Shown: positions 33,801 to 43,734 of the stretch, piece after piece | Position numbering within the stretch: position 1 is the first letter of the stretch | How the letters are laid out: every line of letters begins with the position of its first letter | Made by a program: the position numbers and the translations under genes | Origin: Erinaceus europaeus | Taxonomy: Eukaryota > Chordata > Mammalia > Eulipotyphla > Erinaceidae | Assembly: GCF_950295315.1 (NCBI RefSeq) | Contig: NC_080168.1 | Location: forward strand, 65,357,254-65,421,253 | DNA: 64,000 bases | Direction of reading: 5' to 3' | The notes under the pieces: generated by a model | Seen by the model: the letters and a program-made list of their open reading frames with translations, nothing else | Told to the model about the DNA's origin: nothing | Databases searched by the model: none

Positions 33801-34990
33801 AAGGCTATAAACTTCTGTCTTAGTACTACTGCCTTAGCTGTGTCCCAAATATTTTGATAGCTTGTGTCTTCATTTTCATTGAACTCTCAAAACATTTTGA
33901 TTTCTTCCTTTAGTTCCTCTTTGACCCAGTAGTTGTTAAATAGTATACTTTTGAACTTCCACATTTTGGGACTCTTTTAAAAAAAAATTCAAAGCATTTA
34001 TTTATTTATTCCCTTTCTTTTGCCTTTGTTTTTATTGTTATAGTTATTATTGTTGTTATTGATGTCATTGTTGTTGGATAGGACAGAGATAAATGGAGAG
34101 AGGAGGGGAAGACAGAGAGGGGGAGAGAAAGATAGACACCTGCAGACCTGCCTCACCATTTGTGAAGCGACTTCCCTGCAGGTGGGGAGCCAGGGGCTTG
34201 AACCAGGATCCTTCCACCAGTCCTTGCGTTTTGCGCCATGTGCGCTTAACCCACTGTGCTACCATCCGACTCCCCATTTTGGGACTCTTACTAATCTTTT
34301 GTTTATTGTGAAGTGTTAGTTTAATTCCACTGTGGTCTGAGAAGATGCTTGGGATGATTTCAATGCTCTTGAGTTTGCTGATGCTGTCTTTGTGGCTAAC
34401 ATATGGTCTGTCCTTGAGAATGACCCATGTGGACTTGAGTAAAATGTGTATTCCAGTTTCTTGGAGTGAATGACTATGAAAATGTCCAATAGTTCTAGTT
34501 TATCTATCTCCTCATTTAGCTCCCTCATGTCTTTATTGATTTTTTTGCCTGAATGATCTGTCAAGTTGAGAGAGTGGGGTGTTGAAGTCCCCTACTATGA
34601 CTGTGTTGCCATTAATATATTTCTGTAGCTCTTTCAGTAGATGTTTGATGTACTTAGATGGCTTCTCATTGGGTGCATAGATGTTAATAATTGTTAAGTC
34701 CTCTTGATTGACTGGTCCTCTGAGCATTAAGTAGTTTCCATCCCTATCTTTTTTAATTTTATTTATTTTAAAGTCTGTTGTGTCAGATATGAGAATAGCT
34801 GTTCCTGCCCTTTTTGTGGGCCATTGGCTTGTATGATAGTTTTCCATCCTTTCACTTTGAGTCTGTGTTTTGTCTTGTTGAATCAGGTGGGTTTCCTATA
34901 GACAACATATTGTTGGGTTGTGTTTTCTCATCATATTGTTGTGTGCCTTTTAATAGGTGAATTCAGCCCACTGACATTTATTGATATCAA
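30835..34990 (-). pseudogene. L1 ORF2 pseudogene (endonuclease-reverse transcriptase)
   Basis: Reading right to left, an endonuclease part includes 'GLNSPIKRH'-like sequence, 'NIYAPNEKPSKYIKHLLKELQ' split over frames, and a GDFNTPLS block near 34570. The reverse transcriptase part follows with '[19 protein letters not shown]' (near 32930) and the catalytic '[12 protein letters not shown]' (near 32580). The C-terminal part holds '[10 protein letters not shown]' and '[13 protein letters not shown]'. Stop codons and frameshifts separate these blocks and the SINE at 33977 splits them, so the protein cannot be made. Stop codon at 30835-30837. Confidence 0.92.
33977..34274 (-). repeat. Family A SINE in L1 ORF2, perfect 15-bp TSD
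   Basis: Antisense full-length element with a well-kept head (GCGCCATGTGCGCTTAACCC reversed). CATTTTGGGACTCTT occurs at 33962-33976 and 34275-34289. The surrounding L1 reads continuously when it is removed. Confidence 0.96.
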
Positions 34991-35070
34991 AGACTGAAGA
35001 TATTTTAACGCCATTCTTGTACAGTTTTAGAGTGTTCTGATATATGGCCTATTTATGGAGGTCTGACTGT

Positions 35071-36138
35071 TTATAGAAGACCTTTCAGAACTTCTTTCAG
35101 GGTAAGCTTGGTGATAACTGATTCTTTCAACTGTTGCTTGTCTGAGAATGTTTTGATGCCTCCATCTAGTCTCAATGACAGTCTAGCAGGATTCAGTAGT
35201 CTTGGTTGAAAGCCTTTCTCATTGAGCACTCAATAAATATCTTGCCATTCTCTTCTGGCCTGTAGTGTTTGTGTGGAGAAGTCTGCTGCTAATCTTATAG
35301 GTTTTCCTCTGTAGGTAACTGTTTTTCTCTTGCAGCCTTCAGGATCCCTTCTTTATCCTTATTCTTTTCCATTCTAAATATGATGTGTCTTTAAGTCTGG
35401 GTTAATTCTGTTTGGGACCCTCTGGGCTTCTTGAACCTTTATGTCTTTGATGTTGTCTAGACTAGAGAAGTTCTCAGCTATTATGTCCTGAAGAATGCTT
35501 TCTTCTCCTCCCTCTCTTTCTTCCTCTGGTAAGCCAATAATGTGTATATTATTTCCTTTGAAGTCATCCCATAGGTCTCTGTTGTTGTTTTCAGTATCTC
35601 TTAATCTCTTTTTGAGATCTCTTACTTCTTTTTTAGTTGTCTCTAATTCTGTCTTGCTAATTCTGTCTGATCTTGCTAATTCTGTCTGATCTTGCTAATT
35701 CTGTCTTCAGTCTCATTTATTCTATTCTCTCTCCCCTCTACTGTTTTCCGGAGTTCATCTGTTTTGTTACCCTGTTCTGATACTGTTTTAGCTTGTTCAG
35801 CTAGTTGTATTCTCTCTCCCCTCTACTGTTTTCCAGAGTTCATCTATTTTGCTACCCTGTTCTGATACTGTTTTAGCTTGTTCAGCTAGTTATTAGCTCA
35901 GTTATTTCAACTTTCAGTTCTCTAATAACCTTGAGATAATAATTTTTCTTCCAGAGTCTCATTTGTTGTTTCTGCATTTCTGATGACAATTCTTTCAAAC
36001 TCCTGTGATTATTTCCTTAACTAGTGTTTGGATGTTAACCTCATTATTTTGTGCTTCAACCTTTGGGGGGGGGGGGCTTTTAGCTGGACTCTTTTCCTGG
36101 TTCATTTCTCCAGTATTTCTTCTTGTTGATTTAACCAT
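35071..36138 (-). pseudogene. L1 ORF1 pseudogene, expanded coiled coil
   Basis: ORF1p is the RNA-binding chaperone of L1. The start codon on the minus strand is at 36138 (peptide begins MVKSTRRNTGEMNQEKSP). The coiled coil (about 35600-36050), an RNA-recognition part near 35400-35600 ('NIHIIGLPEEE') and the C-terminal part ('LQARREWQDI', 'PARLSLRLDGG', 'KTFSDKQQL') are recognisable. The span is 1068 bp against 906 bp for the ORF1 at 59215-60120. The excess falls in the coiled-coil region, which holds an 85-bp tandem duplication and 19-bp repeats. A G-run near 36065 and stops break the frame. Confidence 0.88.
35723..35892 (-). repeat. 85-bp tandem duplication in L1 ORF1 coiled coil
   Basis: Copies at 35723-35807 and 35808-35892 differ at only a few positions. 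TCTGTCTGATCTTGCTAAT repeats (19 bp) lie just before, at about 35648-35705. 85 is not a multiple of three, so the duplication shifts the frame on its own. Confidence 0.88.
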
Positions 36139-36419
36139 TTTATTTAGTATATTATGAGGTTCCTCTATCAGTACTTTTCAAATTACTGATCACTCTTGCC
36201 TGCATTGACTTGTGTCTAAGTAAGGTAATTAAGAGGGTTCACAGTTGTGGAAATTGACAGTTGTTTCAATATTGTTTTAATCCCTGAGTTGGAGCTCAGT
36301 GGCTTCAAAGCTTCTTTTTCTCTTTTTCTTCCCTGTAGGATATGGGAGCCTGAGGGCTTTTAAACTATAAGTAGGCTTCTTAGCTTAATCAGTGACTCCT
36401 GACCGAAGAGATAAAGCAG

Positions 36420-36480
36420 GGTGGTGGGGCAGAGATAATCCAGTGGTTATGCAAAGAGACTCTCATAGCCCCATAGCTAG
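36420..36480 (+). repeat. Family C-like segment within L1 5' region
   Basis: GGGGCAGAGATAATCCAGTGGTTATGCAAAGAGACTCTCAT resembles the family C head at 30490. It may be an insertion, or the L1 5' UTR may share ancestry with this SINE head. Confidence 0.5.
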
Positions 36481-37004
36481 GCCACTGAGGTATAGATCTT
36501 CTCTTGAGTTTCCTGGTTAGTTCTTTGTCCCCTGGTGTCAACACAGGGCCTCCCTCCCCACCCCTCTGCCCCACTGCTCCAGATTCTGAGGACAGTAGCA
36601 ATGGAGACTCACAGTAGCATTTAGTGAGTCTTAGGGGAGTCCTCTCCTCTCTTCAGCCATCTTTTTGTTGGTGAAAAAGACTGGTTGGTGTCTCAACTCT
36701 TAAACTGCCAGACTGTTACCAGACATTTAATCTCTCCCTAGGCTCCTCTCTATCCATGAGCCACACGTGTTTGCACTCACCAGTGATTTGATGGGTTCCT
36801 GAAATCATTCTAGTCCTGTCTTGTTGCAGTCCCAGGTGGTCTCCTTTGGTATTCCTAGTTGACCCAGGAGATACAATAATATTTTTTAGTTTATAATTTT
36901 GCACTAAAGTTTTTTCTTGCCCCAAAATCACTCAGTATAATGTAGTTGACTTGTTACATTTGTTTACTTTCAGCAAGAGAGGTGGTTGGAAACCCTTCTT
37001 CATT

Positions 37005-37135
37005 TTTTTTTTTTTTTACCAGAGCACTCCTCAACTCTGGCTTATGGACTTTGGAGCTTCAGGCACAAGAATCTCTTTACATATCCATTGTTCTATCTCC
37101 CCTGCCTAAATACATTTTTTAAAAAAATAGCCATT
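37005..37135 (-). repeat. Family C SINE, antisense
   Basis: T-run, ACCAGAGCACTCCTCAACTCTGGCTTATGG, GGAGCTTCAGGC and CTTTACATATCCATTGTTCTATC: a reversed family C element. Confidence 0.75.
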
Positions 37136-38194
37136 TTATTCCAGGAAGGCCAGATGATTCAGACAGGACTTAAGTGAAGGATTTACATGAAGTTTCCAAA
37201 ACACTGAAGGTGGAGCAAGATGCCCAGCACCTCTGCCTGTTACTCACTGTTATATGTAATTACGAGGACTTAATGATGAAAACTCACCCATCTGTCAACA
37301 AACACATACCGACCACCATGTCACATGCGACCATGTCCATGGCGCACTCAGCCAGGAACTGGGGCCAAACAGGAGATGCTACCAGGGAGGCCCCTATGTG
37401 AAGGGGCTGTGGTGTGGTCCAGTCCAGAAGGAAGGCAGTTGGAACCAATGAGCACTGTATGCATTATGCAGGATCTCTGGTGCTGTTAGACAGGGAATGG
37501 AGCCCAGTTCCATCCCACAGGTGGTTAAGGAAGGCCCCACTAAGAAGGGAAGGCGCCCTGCACAGAGGCTGTGCTGAGAGTCATCAGTGCGGTGTCTGCA
37601 GGAGGACCAGCAGAGAGCAGAGACCTCGATGGAGCAGCATCCTGGCTGGGTTGTGTGGGTGGGGAGCAGCAGGACAGGTGAGGGAGACCTGGTGCAGGTA
37701 TTTTCCTGACAGATGGCAGAGGAGTCCACTGGAGGCAGTGCACTGCTTTGCTGTGTGTGCAACCCAGGTTCAATCCTTTGCTCCACGCACACGTGGGTAA
37801 GACCTTGATTAAACTCCTGTCCTCCCCTGGGCCCAGTCTCCCTGTCACTCATCTCAAGACAGTCATGCCCCATCTGCCCAGCTGCTCTGTGTGGCTCTCC
37901 ACGTGGCTCCTAACCCCTCACCCCCACGTGTGCACTCCAGTCACAACCACAGTCCCTGGCACACCTTCTTCCCTCTGGTGGTTCCTAGATGATTGGATTT
38001 CTGTGTCTGTTGATGTGTGTCAAAGGTTCTAGCCAGGGTGGGTGTCAGATCCAGCTCCAGGTCAGAGTCAGTGTTGGTGGGTGCAAAGCAGAAGGTGTGG
38101 CGGGACCCAGTCTATTGGCGTCCAGATTCACGCTCAGGTCCTGTCTTTGCCCAGGCTTCTGCTTGACCCACTTGAAGCACTGGCCTTCATCTTT
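37136..38194. other. Mostly unique DNA
   Basis: It contains the 61-bp duplicate block at 37168-37228 and a probable family D fragment at about 37730-37800 (GTGCACTGCTTTGCTGTGTGTGCAACCCAGGTTCAATCC). No exon recognised. Confidence 0.45.
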
Positions 38195-38330
38195 TCTTTT
38201 TAAGGTTTACTTGTTAGTTTTTGAGAGAACAGAATAGAGCACCACTCCTGTGTGGGTGGTGCCAGGGCTTGAACACAGGACCTCAGGCACTCGAACCCTG
38301 TGCTCCAGCCCCTGCTCAGCTGCACCCGCA
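38195..38330 (-). repeat. Family D SINE, antisense
   Basis: TTGAGAGAACAGAATAGAGCACCACTCC, GTGGTGCCAGGGCTTGAAC and GACCTCAGGCACTCGAACCC form the reversed head. Confidence 0.65.
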
Positions 38331-38519
38331 GCCCCCTTCACAGGTCACTGGTTCTCAATGTCAGCTGCATCACATTCACTAACCTAAAATCACAGACCTG
38401 TGACAATAGGCTGAGAAGATTTCCCTCTTACCTGATCTGTAAGCCTTTATTAGGCAGAACCCTGCGAGTCAGAAGTAAAGCAGGAAATGTCTTGGCCAGC
38501 AGAGAAGGGTGGTCAGTGA

Positions 38520-38665
38520 CAGGGTGCAGGATGTATTTGAGGCCCAGAGTTTGATCCCCAACCACACACATGGTGGAGTGGTGCTCTGGCCTCTTTCCCT
38601 CTCGAAAATAGGGAGAGAGGGAGGGGAGGAGGGAGGGAGGAAAAGACTGAAGGAAAGGGAGAGAA
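38520..38665 (+). repeat. Family D SINE fragment with GGGA-rich tail
   Basis: GAGTTTGATCCCCAACC and CACATGGTGGAGTGGTGCTCTGG followed by GGGAGAGAGGGAGGGGAGG. Confidence 0.55.
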
Positions 38666-38669
38666 GATG

Positions 38670-38870
38670 TCAAGGACAATGACATAGCTCACTTGGGCAG
38701 TGCACTGCTTTGCTATGTGTGCAACCTAGGATCAAGCCCAGCCCCCTGCATTAAAGGAAGCTTCAGTTCTGTGGCCCTTTTCAATCTCTGTCTTTACCTG
38801 GAGGGAGGGAGGGAGGGAGGGAGAGACAGAGAGAGAGACAGAGAGAGAGAGAGACCAGAGTGAGAGATGC
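38670..38870 (+). repeat. Family D SINE with GGGA/GAGA microsatellite
   Basis: ACATAGCTCACTTGGGCAGTGCACTGCTTTGC head; its CT stretch is replaced by (GGGA)n and (GAGA)n at 38800-38855. Confidence 0.65.
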
Positions 38871-38884
38871 TGGGAGAAGTAAAG

Positions 38885-39147
38885 AAATAAGAACAGAAGA
38901 GAAAACACAAAGCAGAACTTGGAATGGAGTTGGCATATTGCACTAAAGTAAAGGGCTCTGGGGTGGAGGGTGGCTTTTAGGTCCTGGTGCCTGATGGTGG
39001 AGGAGGACCTATCCTGGGAGGGGGAGAATGTTTTACAGAAAACTGAGAAACTTTTTATACATGTACCCAACAACTTTATTTACTGTAAATTAATTAATCC
39101 CCAAGATAAATAATGTGAATATATACTGCTGCATAAATGAACCTCAA
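38885..39147 (+). repeat. L1 3' UTR remnant, old type A
   Basis: AGAAGAGAAAACACAAAGCAGAACTTGG, CACTAAAGTAAAGGGCTCTGGGG and CAGAAAACTGAGAAACTTTTTATACATG match type A tails. Tail TTAATCCCCAAGATAAATAA. Confidence 0.75.
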
Positions 39148-39242
39148 AAAAAAAAAAAAAAAAAGAGCTGAACCTGGGAGTTCACTCCTCAGCATCATAC
39201 AGGCAGAAAGACCTTTTCATTCTCTAGTGCCATATGGAAAAT

Positions 39243-39442
39243 AGGGGGCGAGTGGTGGTGCACCTGGTTGAGTGCACTTGTTACAATGCACAAGGACCTG
39301 GGTTCAAGCCCCTGGTCCCCAATTGCAGGGAGAAAGCTTTGCAAGTGGTGAAGCAGTATTGCAGGTGCCTCTCTATCTCTCTCCCTATCCCTCCCGATTT
39401 CTGACTGTCTATCCAATAAATAAAGATAATTAAAAAAAAATA
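39243..39442 (+). repeat. Family B SINE, well preserved
   Basis: GGTGGTGCACCTGGTTGAGTGCAC head, GGTTCAAGCCCC (B-box), AAAGCTTTGCAAGTGGTGAAGC and CCAATAAATAAAGATAATTAAAAA tail. Confidence 0.9.
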
Positions 39443-39491
39443 GAAATAAGAGAACTTTTGAGTGATCCAGGTCTTACTAGCAACAAACTTT

Positions 39492-39497
39492 TTTTCT

Positions 39498-39529
<32 letters not shown>

Positions 39530-39852
39530 TTTGCCTCCAGGGTTATTGCTGGGGCTCTGTTCCTACACTACATATCCACTGCTCCTGGAGACCGTCTTTT
39601 CCCATTTTTGTTGCCCTTGTTATTATTATTGTTATTGATGTTGTTGTTATTGAATAGAACAGAGAAATTGAGAGAGGAGGGGAAGACAGAGAGGGGGAGA
39701 GAAAGATAGATACCTGCAGACCTGCTTCACTGCTTGTGAAGCGACTCCCCTGCATGTGGGGAGCCAGGGGTTTGAACCAGGATCCTTCCTCCAGTCCGTG
39801 CACTTCACACCATGTGCTCTTAATCCACTGAGCTACCTACCGCCCAGCCCCC
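39492..39852 (-). repeat. Family A SINE, antisense, 13-bp TSD
   Basis: Full-length reversed element. AGCAACAAACTTT flanks it at 39479-39491 and 39853-39865. Confidence 0.94.
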
Positions 39853-40137
39853 AGCAACAAACTTTCTGCTGCCCTCCGACCTCCATCCTGTTGATCACTT
39901 CAGGGCTTCCTCCTTGGAAGCAGAGGTTCATGTCACCTGACCTGGGTGCCTCACAGCTCACCTCTCCTCTGCCCTTGAGGCATAGCCTTGTGTCATCCCC
40001 CACTACCAGGACTGTCTGCAGGGTGCCCAGGAGTGTTGTAGCTGAGCCATGCCTGCAGAAAAGCAGTCTTGCCACTCACAGTGGCAGGTGCTACAAAAGC
40101 AAGTTTAGTCCCTTAGGACACACTGAACTATGTTTTC

Positions 40138-40260
40138 TAGTGGCCCAGGAGGTGGCTCAGTGGTGGAGTGCCTGATTTGAAAACATAAGGTCCATAGGGC
40201 AGTTCCCAGTGTTGCATGTACCACAGTGATGCTCTGATTCTCTTACCTCCTTGTTAATAG
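40138..40260 (+). repeat. Family D SINE fragment
   Basis: GGAGGTGGCTCAGTGGTGGAGTGCC head and TGTACCACAGTGATGCTCTGATTCTC. Confidence 0.6.
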
Positions 40261-40264
40261 ATAA

Positions 40265-40930
40265 CAACTCTTTTAAAAAAATCATGTATCAGAATTATAG
40301 GGGTCTCAAAAGGAAAACAGGAAAAGAAGAGACCAGAAACCGTAATCAGAGAAATAATAACAGAAAAATTTTCCAGTTCCTGGATATGGTCAGTATGCAG
40401 ATGTTCAGGAAGCAGAGAACTCTCAAATCCCTAAATCCAAACATATACACCAAGTTACATCTTTGTGAAACTATCAACAGTCAAGAACAAAGAAAAAAAG
40501 TGCAAGCTTCTGGGGTAAAGAAGAAAGTGACATCTAAAAGGCAGTGTAGTCAGACTTTTCTGCAGGAACTGTGGAGGCCAGGAGAGAGTGCTGTGGTATG
40601 TTCAAGGTTTTAAAAGACAACAAGTGCCAGCCATGTATACTTCACCCTGCAAAAGTGTCATTCAAATAGGAAGAAACAATCAAAACAGTACCAGACATGC
40701 AAAACTAAAGGAGTTTGCCACCACCAGACTGTCTTGGAAGAGGTACTGTAAGGAGTGCCACAGAGAAAGAAACAGAGAACACTGAACTCTCAACAAGGCA
40801 GTGCTCAGTAAAGCAGACTCAGGAATACATGCCATAGAACTATACAATAGCTTGAACGTGTGAAAGGGAAGAAGAAATGGATAGATGCTGTTCAAACAGA
40901 GGCAATGAAGAAAGAACAGTTTTACAAAAG
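40265..40930 (+). pseudogene. Ancient L1 ORF1 remnant
   Basis: ATCAGAATTATAGGGGTCTC, AAATAATAACAGAAAAATTTTCC, AACTGTGGAGGCCAGGAGAG and GGAGTTTGCCACCACCAGACTG resemble the RNA-recognition and C-terminal coding blocks of old mammalian L1 ORF1. Frames are broken throughout. It predates the hedgehog-specific L1s here, judging by divergence. Confidence 0.7.
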
Positions 40931-40943
40931 ACTCTCTTAGATG

Positions 40944-40962
40944 TATATATATATATATATAT
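40944..40962 (+). repeat. (TA)n microsatellite
   Basis: About nine TA units. Confidence 0.9.
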
Positions 40963-41034
40963 GCAGTCATGTATAGACTATATAATAATCGTATGTCTAA
41001 CACATCATATACAACTTATTAAATGATGTCCTTT

Positions 41035-41215
41035 TAATTTTTTTCTTTATTTGGTGGACTAATGGTTTACAGTCGACAATAAAATACAGTAGTTGATACA
41101 TGTGTAGTATTTCTCAGTTTTCTGCAGAACACTCTACCCCCCCCCCCACCCAGGTCTTTCTCTGCCAAAATGACTTCATCTTTTTCTTTAGTACTTTGTA
41201 ATCTTTCCTACATCC
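41035..41215 (-). repeat. L1 3' end, antisense
   Basis: TTCTTTATTTGGTGGACTAATGGTTTACAGTCGAC, GTATTTCTCAGTTTTC and a C-run; older relative of the type A tail. Confidence 0.7.
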
Positions 41216-41255
41216 TTTTTCTCATCATCTTTATTATATGTGACACCTTGAGGTT

Positions 41256-41322
41256 TTATGCTGGTCCTTGCACTTTGCGCCACGTGTGCTTAACCCGCTG
41301 CGCCACCGCCCGACTCCCTGTG
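41256..41322 (-). repeat. Family A SINE head only, antisense
   Basis: TGCTGGTCCTTGCACTTTGCGCCACGTGTGCTTAACCCGCTGCGCCACCGCCCGACTCCC: an excellent copy of the tRNA-like head without the rest of the element. Confidence 0.8.
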
Positions 41323-41344
41323 ATCTGACTTTCAAACCTCTTTC

Positions 41345-41637
41345 CTTTCTTTCTTTGTTGGATTAATGGTTTACAGTTGACAGTAAAAATGCAGTCGTTC
41401 GTGCATGTGTAGTATTTCTGTTTTCCACATAATAATTCAACCCCCTCCTTCTAGGTTCTCCTCTGCCATCATGTTCCAGGACGTGAACCCTTCCCCCCCC
41501 CCCCCACTGCAGAATCCTTTACTTTGGTGCAGTACACTAACTCCACTCCAAGTTCTGCTTTGTGTTTTCCCTTCTGTTCTTACTTTTCAACTTCTGTCTG
41601 TGAGTGAGATCATTCCAGATTCATCCTTCTCTTTCTG
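41345..41637 (-). repeat. L1 3' end, antisense
   Basis: GGATTAATGGTTTACAGTTGACAG, CATGTTCCAGGACGTGAACCC, TACTTTGGTGCAGTACAC and GAGTGAGATCATTCC: 3' UTR plus the last ORF2 codons. Confidence 0.78.
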
Positions 41638-41679
41638 TTAAACTTTTATATATGCAGCTGGGGCCTCTGGCACATATGA

Positions 41680-41845
41680 TTTCACTACTCTGGGCTTCTT
41701 TTTCATTTGGAAAGAGAGGAAGAGAGATACCACTGCTCCAGAGATTCCTCCAGAGTTATAGCACCTCCCATATGGTGCTGGGGTTTGAACCTAAGGCACA
41801 CTCATGACAAGGCACATGTCTTAGCCATTGAGCTGTCTCTCATGG
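41680..41845 (-). repeat. Family D SINE, antisense
   Basis: GGAAAGAGAGGAAGAGAGATACCAC, CATATGGTGCTGGGGTTTGAACC and CATTGAGCTGTCTC: the reversed body and head. Confidence 0.65.
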
Positions 41846-42189
41846 CAACTTGTGAACATGACCTAGATGAGTCTTCTGTGGAATCTATATGTAGAAAGAA
41901 TTTTAAGAACGAGCAAGCCAACAAAAGTGGTGTGTTCAAGAGCCTGCACCCCCTTGACCTTGAACTTGCCCTTGCCCTGGATTTGGTGTGGTATCTCCTG
42001 GAGACCCTGGAACCCCACAATCACCACCACTACCACCACTTCTGGAAGCTCTGGGAACAGCTCTGCAGTCCAGTAGGGAGAGAAAGGCATTCTCTTCTCC
42101 AGCCTCCATCTTGAGCTTAAAGTACTGTTGTTGGTGTCAGCTGACTCCAGCAGGAGCCCCTTGTGTCAGGAGAAAACTTGATTTCTAAG
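41846..42189. other. Unique DNA
   Basis: No exon recognised; a CCA-repeat near 42020. Confidence 0.45.
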
Positions 42190-42345
42190 ATCAGGAAAGG
42201 GCTCAGCTGATGGAGCACAGGACTTGGATGTCTGAGCCTCCTGGCTCCATCCCTGCCATGGCAGACACTGGAGTGGTGTCCTAGCTTCTCTCCCTCCAGC
42301 TCTCACTCAGATGAAACTCTGTATCATGTGAAATAAAGCATGTTT
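42190..42345 (+). repeat. Family D SINE
   Basis: GGGCTCAGCTGATGGAGCACAGGACTTGGATG head and CTCACTCAGATGAAACTC tail. Confidence 0.6.
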
Positions 42346-42349
42346 TGTA

Positions 42350-42660
42350 GTCATTTTATTGGGGTGGAGGTGGATAGTTTATAGCACAGTCGTAGACTCA
42401 TGGGTAAAGTTTCTCATCTCCCTGGGGTAGGTGTCTGCAAAACACTCTCAACCCCACCATAGGTGCCCTCTACCATCATGCACCAGGACCCCAATTACTC
42501 CCCATCACCAAACCCCTCCCTGACCTTCCTCCCCAGAGTCCTTTGCTTTGGTGCAATACACCAAACCAGTCTATGCTTCAGTTTGTGTTTTCCCTCTCTG
42601 TGCTTACCTTCCACCTGTGAGAGAGATCAGCTTGTATTCATCTTCTTCCTTTTCTTATCT
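42350..42660 (-). repeat. L1 3' end, antisense
   Basis: CTCTACCATCATGCACCAGGACCCC, TCCTTTGCTTTGGTGCAATACACC and TGTGTTTTCCCTCTC: the same 3' UTR order as the neighbours. Confidence 0.7.
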
Positions 42661-42663
42661 CTT

Positions 42664-43565
42664 TTTATCATTTCTTTATTAGGGGATTAATGGTTTACAG
42701 TCAACAGTAAAATAAAATAGTTTATACATGTGTAACGTTTCCACACAACAATGCAATCCCCACTAGGACCTCCTCTGCCATCATGTTCCAGGACCTGAAC
42801 CCTCCCCTACCCCACCCTAGAATCTTACTTTGGTGCAATACACCAACTCCAGTCCAAGTTCTGCTTAGTGTTTTCCATTATGGTCTTGTTTTTCAGCTTC
42901 TACCTACTCCCCTATCCCAGCATCCTTTACTTTGGTGCAAAACACAGACCCAGTCCAAGTTCTGTTTTGTATTTATTTTCAATTTTTTTAATTGGATTTG
43001 TCTCACTTAGGGTGCCTTTAAAATTTAGATGGAAATGAGTTCTGCCATTATTTTCCTCTAAGAATTTGCTAGTTTCTACTCTAACATCCAAGAGTTGTTG
43101 AAATCCCCTGCTACTACTGTGTTGCTGTTAATATATTGCTGTAGCTCTTTCAATAGATGTCTGATGTATTTGGATGGCCTCTCATTGGGTGCATAGATGT
43201 TAATAATCATTAAGACCTCTTGACTGCCTCTGAGCCTTAAGTAATGTCTATCCCTGTATTTTAAAAATTTACTTATTTTAGTTTCTATCATATCAGATTG
43301 AGAGTAGCTGTTGCTGCCCTTTTTTGTGGTCCATTGGCTTGTATGGTAGTTTTCCATCCTTTCACTCTGAGTCTGTGTTTGCCTTGTTGAGTTAGGTGAG
43401 ATTCCTGCAGACAGCATATGGTTGTATTGTGTTTTCCGATCCATCTTCCTACTTCCTTTTAATAAGCGAATTCAGGCCATTGACTTTTATTATAGAATGA
43501 AGATATTTTAATGCCATTATTATAGAGTGTTCTGATATATGGCATGTTTATGATATGATTGCTTA
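42664..43565 (-). mobile_element. L1 with large internal ORF2 deletion, antisense
   Basis: Tail at 42664 (TTTCTTTATTAGGGGATTAATGG), 3' UTR with a partial repeat of its AGCATCCTTTACTTTGGTGC block near 42920, then ORF2 sequence. At about 43092-43097 the C-terminal block (ending CTAACATCCAAG on plus) is joined directly to endonuclease sequence (GTTGAAATCCCC on plus). About 2.9 kb of ORF2 is missing compared with the L1 at 30630. Confidence 0.82.
43000..43450 (-). pseudogene. L1 ORF2 endonuclease remnant
   Basis: Minus-strand peptide blocks include 'TQSERMENYHTSQWTTKK', 'IINIYAPNERPSKYIRHLL' and 'VVAGDFNNS', typical of the L1 endonuclease domain. Just beyond GDFN the frame enters C-terminal sequence because of the deletion. 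Confidence 0.85.
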
Positions 43566-43574
43566 TAAGAGACC

Positions 43575-43720
43575 TTCCCCCCTTCTCTCTCAATTTCTCT
43601 CTGTCCTATCCAATAAAATGGGAAAAAAAATGGCCACCAGGAGAAGTGGATTCATAGTGTAGGTACTGAGCCACAGTAATAACCCTGGAGGCAAAAAGAA
43701 AAGAAAAGAAAAGAAAGGAG
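43575..43720 (+). repeat. Family A SINE 3' half
   Basis: TCTCTCAATTTCTCTCTGTCCTATCC, GGCCACCAGGAGAAGTGGATTCATAG and ACCCTGGAGGCAAAAAGAAAAG. The tail became an AAAAG repeat. Confidence 0.85.
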
Positions 43721-43734
43721 AAAGGAAGAAAAAT

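Larger units (their letters stand above)
30630..36960 (-). mobile_element. Near full-length antisense L1, inactive
   Basis: On the minus strand it carries a 5' region (about 36140-36700, perhaps to 36960), ORF1 (36138-35071), ORF2 (about 34990-30835), a short type A 3' UTR and a tail at about 30630. GCCATCTTT at 36657-36666 resembles the start of the other L1's 5' end at 61657, leaving the true 5' end uncertain. No target duplication was identified. Both ORFs are broken. A SINE with a perfect TSD interrupts ORF2 at 33977-34274. Confidence 0.9.
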
